A stretch of DNA of 64,000 nucleotides from Streptomyces albogriseolus. GTDB lineage: Bacteria; Actinomycetota; Actinomycetes; Streptomycetales; Streptomycetaceae. Position 1 is the stretch's first letter; every line of letters starts with the position of its first letter. Under the pieces are notes generated by a model. It made no database searches. It was not told the origin of the DNA and worked only from the letters and a program-made list of their open reading frames with translations. The stretch spans positions 62,001-126,000 of the forward strand of contig BMVA01000019.1 of NCBI GenBank assembly GCA_014650475.1. The letters run 5' to 3'. Positions 15,948 to 26,400 of the stretch are shown piece after piece. A program made the translations under genes and the position numbers.

Positions 15948-17098
15948 CCGGCCGGCGGGAGGCGGACGCCGACGTGGTCGTCGTCGGGCTCGGCGCCTGG
16001 GGCGCCGCGGCCCTGTGGCAGCTGGCCCGGCGCGGTCTGAACGCGATCGGGGTGGAGCGGTACGGGCTGGCCAACACCAGCGGCTCCTCCTACGGGGAGA
16101 GCCGGATGTTCCGCACAGCCTGCCTGGAACACCCCGGCCTGGTGCCGCTCGCGCAGCGCTCCCGCGCGCTGTGGCGGCAGCTGGAGACGGAGACCGGCGC
16201 CCATCTGCTGGACCCCACCGGGGCGATGCTGATCGGCCCGCCGGACGGCCGGATCGCCGGGGGCGCCCTGCGCGCCGCCCGGGAACACGACCTGGACGTA
16301 CGGGTCCTGGACCGCGACGCGCTGCACCGGCGCTGCCCGGCCCACCAAGGGCTCGCCGCCGGCGACGTCGCCGTCGTGGAACCGCAGGGCGGGCTGACCC
16401 TGCCCGAGCGGACGATCGAGGCCGCGGTCGGAGCGGCCCGCGCTTCCGGGGCGCGGGTGCTCACGGACACCCTGGTGACGGCCGTGGAGCACGCGGGGGA
16501 CGGCGTCGCCGTGCACACCGCCGCCGGGCGGGTGCTGCACGCCGCGCAGGCGGTGCTCACGCCCGGCCCGTGGCTGGGCCGGCTGCTCCCCGGGCTGCCG
16601 CTGGAGGTCGTGCGGATGCCGACGACCTGGTTCACGCCCGACGCACCGCACGAGAGGTTCGCGCTGAACCGGCTGCCGGTGTTCATGCGGGAGATCGACG
16701 GCGGCGACGTGCTGTGGGGCCACGGCACGCTGCCCGGCCGCACCGAACTGAAACTCGGTCTCGAGGACGGCGGGAAGCACTTCCGGGTCGTCGACCCCGA
16801 GACGCCGGACCGGTCCGTCGCGCCGGCCGACTGGGAGGTGCTGGCGGACCACCTGCGGTGGGCGGTGCCCGGCGTGGGCCGGGCGCCCTCGCGCGCGCTG
16901 GCCGGCATCTACGCCCGCACGCCGGACGGCCAGTTCGTCATCGGGCGGCCGGGGCGTGACCCGCGGGTCGTGGTGGCCGGCGGGTGCTCCAGCCACGGTT
17001 TCAAGCATTCCCTGGGCATCGGCGAGGTGGTGGCCGACCTCGTGCAGGGCAAGGAGCCGGCCGTGCCGCTGGGCTTCACCGACCCCGACCGCTTCTGA
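15944..17098 (+). CDS. FAD-dependent amine oxidase of the MSOX/NikD family
   Basis: A 384-residue flavoprotein of the monomeric sarcosine oxidase / N-methyltryptophan oxidase family. It shows the N-terminal FAD motif VVVVGLGAWGAAALWQLARRG, the family SSYGESRMFR segment, and the C-terminal GFKHSLGIGEVVADL. NikD of nikkomycin synthesis is a member that oxidises piperideine-2-carboxylate to picolinate. Given the aryl-carrier protein, LLM monooxygenase and thioesterase beside it, the same reaction is the best guess. The Cys that holds the flavin covalently in MSOX (CMYT-x-TPD) is Gly here (GIYARTPDGQF), so FAD is probably non-covalent. It is coupled to the thioesterase by a 4-nt overlap. Confidence 0.85.
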   Translation: MTGRREADADVVVVGLGAWGAAALWQLARRGLNAIGVERYGLANTSGSSYGESRMFRTACLEHPGLVPLAQRSRALWRQLETETGAHLLDPTGAMLIGPPDGRIAGGALRAAREHDLDVRVLDRDALHRRCPAHQGLAAGDVAVVEPQGGLTLPERTIEAAVGAARASGARVLTDTLVTAVEHAGDGVAVHTAAGRVLHAAQAVLTPGPWLGRLLPGLPLEVVRMPTTWFTPDAPHERFALNRLPVFMREIDGGDVLWGHGTLPGRTELKLGLEDGGKHFRVVDPETPDRSVAPADWEVLADHLRWAVPGVGRAPSRALAGIYARTPDGQFVIGRPGRDPRVVVAGGCSSHGFKHSLGIGEVVADLVQGKEPAVPLGFTDPDRF

Positions 17099-17116
17099 GT
17101 GACATGCGAGGAAGAG

Positions 17117-18109
17117 ATGCAGTTCCGCATTCTCGGTCCCGTTGAGGTCCACGACGAGCGCACCGGACTCAGGATCCTGCCCACGGGCGCCAAGCAGCGC
17201 GCCCTGCTGGGCGCGCTCGTGGTGAAGTCGGGGCAGATCGTGTCCGTGCACCGGCTCATCGACGAACTGTGGGGCGAGCATCCGCCGGCGAACGCCACCA
17301 ACGCCCTCCAGGCCCATGTGGCCCGGCTGCGCCGGCTGCTGCCGGTGCCGCACGCCGGGTCGGGCGAGCCCCACCACGAGTGGATCGTCACCCGCTCCCT
17401 CGGCTACGTGCTGCGCCCGGGCCGGGCCTCCACCGACGCCGAGCGGTTCCACCGCCTGGCCGCCGAGGGCCGGGCGGCCGCCGTCTCCGACCCGGGGCAC
17501 GCCGCCGAACTGCTCCGCCAGGCGCTCGCGCTGTGGCGCGGACCGGCGCTGGAAGGCAGTGTGCGCGGAGACATCTGCGCCGCCGAGGCCGCGCAGCTGG
17601 AGGAGAACCGGCTGACCGCCCTGGAGGCGCTGTACGACGCCTGTCTGCGGGCCGCCCGGCACGACGAGATCACCGGCGAACTCGAGGAGCTGACCGCGGA
17701 CCATCCGATGCGGGAACGTTTCTACGACCTGCTGATGGTGGCCCTGTACCGCTGCGGCCGCCAGGCCGAGGCGCTCGGCGTCTACGACCGCGCGCGCAAG
17801 CGCCTGGCGCACGAACTCGGGGTGGAGCCCGGACCGGTGCTGCGCGGCCGTATGGAGGCGATCCTCCATCACGACCCGTCGCTCGCCGTGCCCGGTGCGG
17901 CCGAACCGCCCCGGGCCTCGGTCCACGCCCTGCCCCGTCCGGCCGGCGACGAGGACGCCCCGGACTCCGGGCACCAGGCCACGGTGGTGACGCTCACCGA
18001 CGAGATCGCCCGTCTACGGCGCCGTGTGGAGCGCCTCTCCCTGGAGCAGGAGGCCCTGATCCGCCGCTTCGACCTCCTCTCCTCCCAGGCGCCGGCCCGG
18101 GCCCGCTGA
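17117..18109 (+). CDS. SARP-family activator with C-terminal coiled coil
   Basis: A 330-residue SARP. It has an OmpR-type winged helix (FRILGPVEVHD, KQRALLGALVV, LIDELWG, NALQAHVARLRRLL) and a BTAD (about residues 100-250, ending LGVEPGPVLRGRMEAI). After a disordered stretch comes a heptad-like helix (TLTDEIARLRRRVERLSLEQEALI, about residues 297-320), an extra coiled coil not usual in short SARPs that may aid oligomerisation. ATG 17117 follows GAGGAAGAG and is preferred to GTG 17099. It is the last gene of the aryl-carrier operon, only 18 bp after the oxidase. Confidence 0.93.
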   Translation: MQFRILGPVEVHDERTGLRILPTGAKQRALLGALVVKSGQIVSVHRLIDELWGEHPPANATNALQAHVARLRRLLPVPHAGSGEPHHEWIVTRSLGYVLRPGRASTDAERFHRLAAEGRAAAVSDPGHAAELLRQALALWRGPALEGSVRGDICAAEAAQLEENRLTALEALYDACLRAARHDEITGELEELTADHPMRERFYDLLMVALYRCGRQAEALGVYDRARKRLAHELGVEPGPVLRGRMEAILHHDPSLAVPGAAEPPRASVHALPRPAGDEDAPDSGHQATVVTLTDEIARLRRRVERLSLEQEALIRRFDLLSSQAPARAR

Positions 18110-18134
18110 CACCGGGGGCGGCCGGCCCGGGAGC

Positions 18135-18686
18135 CTAGGCCGCCGCGGCCGCGGGCAGGGCGGGGGACGGGGTGTGGAAGGCCCTGCGGTACCAGAGCAG
18201 GGGGTCCGGGGCGGGGTCGGCGGTGCGGGCGTCGGTCACGGCGCCGAGGACCAGGTCGTGGTCCCCGGCCCGGACCACGTCGGCGGTGCGGCAGCGCAAC
18301 AGCACCCCGGCGTCGGGCAGATAGGGCGTGCCGGTGCCGGGCCAGCCGGCGAAGCCCGCGCCGGCGAACCGGTCGACGCCGTGGGTGGCGAACCGGCGGG
18401 CCAGTTCGCCGTGGTGCGCGCCCAGGACGTTCACCGTGAACTCCGGGGCTTCGGTCAGCGCGGCGTGACAGCTGGAGCGGTGGTCCACGCCCACCAGCAC
18501 CATCGGCGGGTCCAGCGACACGGAGGTGACCGACGTGGCGGTGAAGCCGCGGCGCCGGCCCGCCGGATCGAGCACGGCGACGACGCTGACCGGCGCGGCC
18601 AGACGCGCCATCGCCTCACGGAAGGCCTGCGCGCCGGCGTGGGACGGGCCGGCGTCCTGGCCTTGGGTCGGGGGGTGTGTCCTCAC
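18135..18686 (-). CDS. NAD(P)H:flavin oxidoreductase, partner of the two-component monooxygenase
   Basis: A 183-residue HpaC/SnaC-like flavin reductase. The core AMARLAAPVSVVAVLDP, GFTATSVTSVSLDPPMVLVGVD (flavin phosphate binding) and GVDRFAGAGFAGWPG fit the family. The likely role is to supply FMNH2 to the LLM monooxygenase at 14.1 kb. GTG 18686 is supported by GAGGAG 6 nt upstream. It lies 31 bp downstream of the PPTase gene and is the last gene of the long minus-strand run. It ends tail-to-tail with the SARP gene (25-bp gap). Confidence 0.9.
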   Translation of the reverse strand: MRTHPPTQGQDAGPSHAGAQAFREAMARLAAPVSVVAVLDPAGRRRGFTATSVTSVSLDPPMVLVGVDHRSSCHAALTEAPEFTVNVLGAHHGELARRFATHGVDRFAGAGFAGWPGTGTPYLPDAGVLLRCRTADVVRAGDHDLVLGAVTDARTADPAPDPLLWYRRAFHTPSPALPAAAAA

Positions 18687-18717
18687 GGTCGTCTCCTCGG
18701 GTCCGGGGTCGGTCGGA

Positions 18718-19557
18718 TCAGCCGGCCAGGCCCGCCGGGGCCGGGGGGCTCCGGTGCGGCACGGGCAGCGGCAGCTCGCGGGGGGTGGACCGGCCCCAGG
18801 GGAACCCGTCGTGGACGAACAGCCGCCGTGCGGGACCGGAGTTCTCCGCGCCGCGTTCCACGGCCAGCGACACCAGCACCTCGGGCCGGGGCTGGAGTTC
18901 GACGAAGGTCCAGCGGTCGGCGGTGTCGTCGTCGGGCGGCCGGAAGCGCAGCACACCGCGGTCGTCGGCGAGTTCGAAGGCGAAGGAGTCGAAGGGGAGC
19001 CCGAGTCCCAGCCCGCGCGCCTTCGCGTACGCCTCCTTCAGCGTCCACAGCCGCAGCGTGGCCCGGTCCCGCTGACGGCCGGGCGGCAGCTCGGCGAGGC
19101 GGGCGCGCTCCTCGGGCGAGTAGCTCTGGACGATCCACTCCAGGCCGCGTTCGGCGGCCCGGTCGGTGCGCTCGACGTCGACGCCGACGCGGCGGCCGTG
19201 GCCCACGGCGACGACGTTGTGTCCGTGCGCGTGCGACAGGTTGAAGTCCGGTACGGGCCGGCCCGGTCCTTCGCCGAAGGCGGACCGGAGGAAGGGGCGG
19301 CCGCGCGAGGAGCGCCAGATCGCCGCCTCGGCCTCCGGCACCCCGGTGACCAGGCTGAGCACCCGGCGCACCAGCACATGGGCGACGAGGTACTGACGCC
19401 GGTCGCGCGGGAACATGAAGCGCCGGGCCACGTCGTGTTCGTGCTCGTCCAGCCAGTGCGCGGCGAGCGTCTCCGCCAGGGGCTCCTCCAGCGCCTCGTT
19501 GGGGCAGAACCACAGGTGCACGCTGCCCGGGTCCGGCCCGGCCGCGAACCCGCTCAC
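18718..19557 (-). CDS. Sfp-type 4'-phosphopantetheinyl transferase
   Basis: Activates carrier proteins by attaching phosphopantetheine from CoA. The 279 residues contain the Sfp/Gsp motifs FNLSHAHGHNVVAVG, VGVDVERTDR (Mg-binding Asp/Glu) and WTLKEAYAKARGLGL. GTG 19557 overlaps the AT stop by 4 nt (GTGA), so translation is coupled to the AT. With about 15 ACP, PCP and ArCP sites in the neighbourhood, a dedicated enzyme makes sense. The C-terminal 60 residues (RPEVLVSLAVERGAEN onward) are poorly conserved. Confidence 0.93.
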   Translation of the reverse strand: MSGFAAGPDPGSVHLWFCPNEALEEPLAETLAAHWLDEHEHDVARRFMFPRDRRQYLVAHVLVRRVLSLVTGVPEAEAAIWRSSRGRPFLRSAFGEGPGRPVPDFNLSHAHGHNVVAVGHGRRVGVDVERTDRAAERGLEWIVQSYSPEERARLAELPPGRQRDRATLRLWTLKEAYAKARGLGLGLPFDSFAFELADDRGVLRFRPPDDDTADRWTFVELQPRPEVLVSLAVERGAENSGPARRLFVHDGFPWGRSTPRELPLPVPHRSPPAPAGLAG

Positions 19558-20444
19558 CGGGGGCCCGCCGCGCCGACCGCCGCCCCGCGCTCGCGCCGGA
19601 TCTGCCGCAGCATGCCGGTCAGCACGGTGCCGGTGCCTATCTCGGTGAACTCCGGCTCGGGCCCGTACTCCTCGTCGAGGATCGACTCCATGGTCCGGCA
19701 CCAGCGCACCGGCTGGTGGATCTGCTGGAGCAGCAGGTCGCCGATCCGCTCCTGTTCGTAGGGTCGGGCGGTGGCGTTGGCGACGACCGGAACGGTGAGC
19801 GGGGCGAAGCGGGTGGCCGCGACGACCGGGTAGAGCCGCTCGGCCGCGGGAGCCATGTACCGGGAGTGGAAGGGGCCGCTGACGGCGAGGCGCCGCACCG
19901 CGCGGGCCCCCGCGTCCTCCAGGATCGGCCCCGCCTCCTCCAGGTCCTCCACCGGCCCGGCCAGCACGATCTGGCCGGGCGTGTTGAGGTTGGCGAGGTC
20001 GAGCGAGCCGAATCCGGCGCGCAGCAGCAGGAAGCGCAGCTGGGTCTCGGGCAGGCCGATCACCGCGCTCATTCCGCCGCCGCCGGTGCCCGCCATGGCC
20101 TCGGCGCGGGCGGCGACCAGCCGCAGTCCGTCGGTGAAGCCGAACGCGCCGGCGGCCTGGAGGGCGTTGTACTCGCCGAGGCTGTGGCCGACGGCGAGGT
20201 CGGGCCGCTCCCCGGTGTCCTCCAGGTGGGCGCGCAACGCGAGGGCGTTGACGGCGAACATGGCGGGCTGGGTGTAGCGGGTGTCGCCGAGCCTGCCGCC
20301 GGGGTCCTCCAGGCACAGGGTGCGCAGGCTGTAGCCGAGCACGTCACTGGCCTGCTCCTCCAGTGCGGGGAAGCGGTCGAACAGCTCCCGGCCCATGCCG
20401 ACGCGCTGGGCGCCCTGGCCGGGGAACATGAAGATCCGGGTCAT
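19554..20444 (-). CDS. Trans-acting malonyl-CoA acyltransferase
   Basis: Loads malonyl units onto the ACPs of the AT-less modules; no integrated AT domain exists in the four megasynthases. The 296 residues show FMFPGQGAQ, the catalytic S88 in VGHSLGEY, and the malonyl-type GPFHSRYM motif. ATG 20444 (MTRIFMFPGQG) is preferred to the GTG at 20453, which has almost no room for a ribosome site. It follows the last megasynthase gene by about 15 bp and overlaps the PPTase start. Confidence 0.95.
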   Translation of the reverse strand: MTRIFMFPGQGAQRVGMGRELFDRFPALEEQASDVLGYSLRTLCLEDPGGRLGDTRYTQPAMFAVNALALRAHLEDTGERPDLAVGHSLGEYNALQAAGAFGFTDGLRLVAARAEAMAGTGGGGMSAVIGLPETQLRFLLLRAGFGSLDLANLNTPGQIVLAGPVEDLEEAGPILEDAGARAVRRLAVSGPFHSRYMAPAAERLYPVVAATRFAPLTVPVVANATARPYEQERIGDLLLQQIHQPVRWCRTMESILDEEYGPEPEFTEIGTGTVLTGMLRQIRRERGAAVGAAGPR

Positions 20445-20459
20445 GGTGATCACTGCCTG

Positions 20460-23400
20460 TCAGACGGTGGCGGGCGGGTGGGCGGGGTAGGCGGCCTCGG
20501 CGAGCGCGCCCAGATCGGCGGCGGTGAAGAGGTCCTCCAGGGACGGCTCCCGGCCGCCGTCGGCGGCGATCCGCGCGGCGATCCGCAGCAACTGGCGGCT
20601 GGTGGCCCCGAGTTCGAACAGGTCCTGGCCAGGGGTGAGCCGCTCGGCGGGCACGCCGGTCTCGGCGGCGACGATCCGCGCCAGCCGCTCGAACCCGCCG
20701 GCCGCGAGGTCCCGGCCCGCTCCGGCGCCGCCGGCGGGGCGGCCGCCGGGCTCCGGGGCGTCCTCCCGCGGCGCGGGGCCGGCTCCGGGCTCCGGGGCGG
20801 CGTCCTCGGCCGGGCCGAGACCCCACATCCTGCCCAGCCGTGCCGAGAGCCCGTCGTCCCGGCCCCCCGCGCCCGTCGTCGGCAGCGGGAAGGAGACCTG
20901 GTTCAGCGGTGTGGCCGGGAGAGCGGCCCGGGGCGCGTCGACGGAGGGCCAGACCACCCGCTCGCCCGCCAGCCACCGTCCGACGGGCGCCGGCTCGTCC
21001 GCCGGGGCGGAGCCCGCCGGTTCGGCGATGCCCGCCCCCTCCCGACGGACCCGCCGCGCCAGCGCGCGCAGCCCGTCCGGCGCGGTCGCACGGCCGGCCA
21101 CCAGGACGGCGCGGGCGGGGCGGTCCGTACGGCCTTCGCGCAGGGTGCGGGCCACCGACGCCACGGTGAGGCCGGGGTCGCGCTCCCAGGCGTCGGCCAG
21201 GCGATCGGCGAGGAGGGCCAGGTTCGCCGGGGTGTCGGCCGACAGCGGCAGGGCGCGCGCCGTGCCGTCGTCGTCCCGCGGGGCCCCGGCGGGCGGCTCC
21301 TCGACGACGAGACTGCCGTACGAGCCGCCGCCGGCGAAGCCGTTGACCAGGACGCGCCGGGGGCGGCCCGGCGCGGTGCGCCAGCGGTCCGTCCGCCGTC
21401 CCGCCAGGGCCACCGGCCCCGAGGTCCGGGCCACGGCGGGGTTCACGGCTCCGGTCAGGACCGTCGGATACACCTCGGTGCGGCGGAACTGCGTGATGAC
21501 CTTGCCCAGCTGGGCGAAGACCGAGGCGGCCTCCAGGTGCCCGGTGTTCGGCTTGACGGTGCCCACCGGCACCGTCTCCCCCGCCCCGGCGTCGGCGGCG
21601 AACAGCCGGCTGAGGGCGGTGAACTCCAGGGCGTCGGCGAGCGCGGCGCCGGCCGCGGCGGCCTCCACGTAGCCGATGTCGGCGGGCGCGAGGCGGGCGT
21701 CGGCGAGGGCGGAGCGCATCGTCTCCTCCTGCCGCTGCGGGTCGGGCACGCCGTACTGCCGTGTCGTGCCGGAGTGCTGGAGCGCCCCGCCGCGCAGGAC
21801 GGCGTGCACCGGGTCGCCGTCGGCGAGTGCCCGCTCCAGCGGTTTGAGCAGGACGGCGCCGACGCCTTCGCCGACCAGCCAGCCGCTCGCCCGGTCGGTG
21901 AAGGCGCAGGAGTCGGGGTCCTCCGCGACCAGCCCCATCTCGGACAGGACGTCGAGGTGGTCGGGGTGCAGCACGAGGTTGGCCCCCGCGGCCAGGGCGG
22001 CCGTGCAGCGGCCGTCGGCGACGGCCCGGTAGGCGGCCTCGACGGCGGCGAGCCCGGACACGCACCCGGTGTCGAGGAGCACGCTGGGGCCGGTCAGCCC
22101 GAACGTGTGGGAGGTGCGGTGGGCGAGCCCGCCACGGGTGGCGTGCGTGCCCTCGTCCGGGCGTCCGGCGGCCCGGGCGGTGACCCCGTGGAGCGCGTGG
22201 TCGTGCCACATGGACCCGACGAACACCCCGACCGGCCCCTGTTCGGCCAGCCGTGCCGGGACGACGGCGGCGTCCTCGAAGCAGCGGCGGGCCACGGACA
22301 GCAGCAGCCGTTCCTGCGGGTCGACGGCCGGGCCCTCGTCCGGGTCGATGCCGAACTCCTCGGCCTCGGCGGCCAGGACGTCCTCGAGGTAGCCGCCGAC
22401 GGCGGCCCCGGCGCGCCGGGCGCGTGAGGCCAGCGGCGCCCAGCGCTGCTCGGGCACGGGTCCGGTCGCGGTGCCGCCGTCGGCCAGCAGCGCGTCGAGC
22501 TCGTCCAGGGTGCGTGCGCCGGGCAGCTCGGCGGCGAACCCGACGACGGCGACCGCCGCGCCTTCGTCCGGGGCGCCGTCGCCCTCGGTGGGAGCGGCGT
22601 GCGGGGCTGCCGCGGCGTCGGCCCGCAGCGCCTCCCGCCGGGCGCGGACGTCCGCGGTGAGCGCGCCGCCCCACAGCGACAGCAGCAGCTCCTGGTCGTC
22701 GTCGGCCCCGAAGTCGGCGCGGACGGCGTCGAAGTCCATCTCGCCGACCGCGCACATCCCGAGCCCCCACCCGGGCGCGCCGGTGAGCAGCAGCTGGGCG
22801 ATGTGGCCGGCTTCGACGGTGGAGAACCGGGCGGCGTTGCGCTCGCCGTAGGCCGGCGCGATGGCCGCCGGGGTGGAGAGCAGGAAGATGCCGAAGGCGG
22901 AGCCCTCCACGAGGGCACGGTTGTGGAAGACGTGCAGGTCGGTGCCGTACCGGGCGTCGGGCGCGAGGGCGATCAGGGCCCGCTCGGCGGGATGCAGGTA
23001 GTACAGGCCGGGGTCGGCGCCGGCCACGGCGCCGGGCGCCAGGTACACATAGACCTGGACCGGGTAGAAGCCCCCGCCGGAGGGGTAGCGCCGTTTGGCC
23101 CGCCCGTCGAGGTCGCCCCAGGTGACGGTGGCGAGCAGAGCGAGCAGGTCGGCCGCGGGCACCGGCCCGGGGGCGAAATCCCGGAAGGACGACGCGTCGA
23201 ACAGGGCCAGCGTCTCGGCGGGGCCGGGTGCGGGCACGGACAGCCGGGGCAGCGAGGCGGGCAGCCGCCGTTCGGCGATCCGCGCCTCCTTGAAGGCGGC
23301 CTTGGCCTCGGGGTCGAGGGCGATGCGCACGTCCGTCCCCGCGGCGGCCGCCGGCGCGGTCCCCTCCGGATCCGTCACGGCGGGCGCGAGACCGTCCGCG

Positions 23401-26400
23401 ACGGCGCGTGCCGTGGGCGTCCGGATCAGCACGTCGACGGGGACCGTCCGGCCGGTCGCCGACTCGATCTCCTGGGCGATGCGGATCATGCTGAACGAGG
23501 TCGCGCCCAGGTCGAACAGGTCGGCGTCCGGGTCGACGGCGGGAAGGTTCAGCACGGCGGCGGCCGTCCGGGCCACGTCCTCGGCGGTGAGCCCGGCCGG
23601 GGCCGCGTCCGCGGCCGCGGGGTCCGGAGCGGTCCCGGGGGCGGCCGGCAGGGCGGCGGCGGTCAGCGCGGCGAGCGTCGGCCCGCTGATCAACGCGTCG
23701 ACCGGGAGCGAGGTCCCGGTGATCCGTTCGATCTCCTGGGCGATGCGGATCATGCTGAACGAGGTCGCGCCCAGGTCGAACAGGTCGGCGTCCGGGTCGA
23801 TCCCGTCGGCGTCGCCCACCCCGAGCACCTCGGCGACGGCCGTGCGGATGCGGGCGGCCCGGCCGTCGTCCGCGGGGCCCGCGGCCGTGGCTCCCGGCAG
23901 GGTGCGCGGACCCGGTTCCGGGGCCGCGTCGAGGAGCCGGCCGGCGGCCTCGCGGTCCAGCTTGCCGTTGGCCGTCAGCGGCAGCCGGTCCACGAAGCGG
24001 AAGCGGCTCGGAACCAGGTACGGCGGCAGCACCTCGGCCAGGGCCCGGCGCAGTTCCCCGACGCCCGGCGCCCGGCCGGGCGTGCCGGACACACAGACCG
24101 CGGCCAGCACCTGCTCGCCCGACGCCTCCTCGCGCACCGGAAGGACCCGTGCCTCGGCGACGGCGGGCAGCCCGGTGAGCGCGGCCTCGATCTCCTCGGG
24201 TTCGATGCGCAGTCCGCGCAGTTTGAACTGCCCGTCGATGCGCCCGAGGTAGCGGAGCTCGCCGTCGTCGCCGAGCAGGCCGAGGTCGCCCGTGCGGTAC
24301 AGCCGCGGGGAGGGATCCCGTTCCGGGAACGGCGACGGGACGAACCGTTCGGCGGTCAGCTCGGGGCGGCGGTGGTAGCCGAGGGCCACCTGCCTGCCGC
24401 CGATGAGGATCTCGCCGGGGGCGCCCGGCGGCACCGGCCGCAGCCGCTCGTCGACGAGGTGGACGCGGGTGTGGGCGACGGGCCGGCCGATCGGCACCGT
24501 CGGCTCGTCCCAGTCGGGGCGGCACGCCCAGTGCGTGACGTCGACGGCGGCCTCGGTCGGCCCGTAGAGGTTGTGCAGTTCGGGCGCGTCCGCGCCGGTG
24601 CCGTACACCTCGTAGAACCGCCGCATGGTCGCGACGGGCAGGGCCTCGCCGCTGGCGAAGACGTACCGCAGCGCTCCGCAGTCGGCGGCGCGCGGGTGGC
24701 GCAGGAACATGCCGAGGACGGACGGCACGAAGTGGGTGACCGTGACCGACTCCTCGCGCAGCAGGCGCGCCAGATAGGCGGGGTCGGTGTGGCCGCCCGG
24801 CCGGGCCACGACGATCGAGGCGCCGGCCACGATCGGCCAGAAGAACTCCCACACCGAGACGTCGAACCCGTACGGCGTCTTCTGCGCGACCCGGTCGGCC
24901 GGGCCGAGGGGGAAGCGTTCCTGCATCCACAGCAGGCGGTTCGCCACGCCCTGCTGGGTGTTGCGGCAGCCCTTGGGCTGCCCGGTCGTGCCGGAGGTGT
25001 AGATGGTGTACGCGGGGTCGTCGGGGCCGAGGGTCACGGCGGGCGGGGTCTCGGGGTGTTCCGCGAGCGCGCGCCGGTCGTCCTCCCGGCCGGGGCACAC
25101 CACGAGCGCGCCCGTCCCCTCGGGCACGGCGGCCAGGGCCTCGTCGGCGACGACGACCCGGGCGCCGCTGTCCCGGAGGAGGTGGCGTACCCGCTCGGGC
25201 GGGTTCGCGGGGTCGACCGGCACGTACACGGCGCCGGCGCGCACGATCGCGACGAGCGCGGCGACCAGGTCGTCGGAGCGGTCCATGTGCACGGCGACGT
25301 GGTCCCCCGGCCGCACCCCGAGCGCGTGCAGGTGGCGGGCGAGCCGGGCGGTGCGCCCGGCGAGTTCGCGGTAGGTCACGGTACGTCCGCCGAACCGTAC
25401 GGCGACCCGTTCGTCGCGTCCGGTGAGCCCGGCCTCGACCAGCTCCACCAGGGTCACCGGGGCGCGGGGGTCCACGGGTGCGACGGCGGGGGCCGGAGCG
25501 GCGTCCGCGGTTCCGGCGTCCTCGGGGTCGACGTGGCCGTCGGCGAGGACGGCCGCGTCGAGCACCGCGCCCGGCACGGGCGCCGGCTCCTCCCCGTCCA
25601 GGAAGCTGCGCACCCGGCGGGCGTAGCGGTCGAACATCGCCTCGAGGCGGGCGGGGTCGAGCGCGCCGTCGGCCGCGTCCCACTGGCCGATCAGGTCGTC
25701 GCCGGTCAGCAGCGGCACATGGTCCAGGGCGACCTGCGCGGTCTGCGACTGGCTGGTGCGCAGGCGCACACCCCGCGGGTGCAGCGTCGGGTCGATCTCG
25801 GGAACGCGGGTGAACACCACGGGCAGCCGCAGCGCCCCGCCGGAGCGGAAGACCCGGGTGCGCAGTTCGCCGAGTCCTGGGCAGCGTTCGTGGCGGTCGA
25901 GGTCGGCCTCGACCCGGGACCACAGTGCGCGGGCGCGGTCGGCGAAGGACGCCGGCAGGGTGTCGTCGACGACGACCCAGGCGAGCCGGGTGAAGTCGGC
26001 CACCATGCCGGCGGCGCCCGGCAGCGTGCCGGGCCGGTCCCAGGACACGACCGTCACGGTGAACGGACCCCGGTGGCCGAACTCGGCGCGCAGTTCGTCG
26101 GTGTAGGCGGTGAGCAGCACGAGGTCGGCGGGAACGCCGAGCGCGGCGGCACGCTCGGTCAGCCGGCGCCAGGAGCCGAGCGGGGCCGCACGGTGCCTGC
26201 GCGCCGCGCCGGCGGCCGGTTCGGGAAGGCCGGGGCCCGGGGGCAGCGAGGCGAACTTGCGCCGCCATGCGGCGCGGGCCCGCGTGTGCTCCTCGGTGCC
26301 GTCGGCCCGTCGTGCGGCGAGGGCCCGCAGATGGGGCACGGGGTCGGCGGGCCCGGTGAGCACCGAGTCGTCGCCGTCGTGCAGGGCGAAGAGCTGGCCG

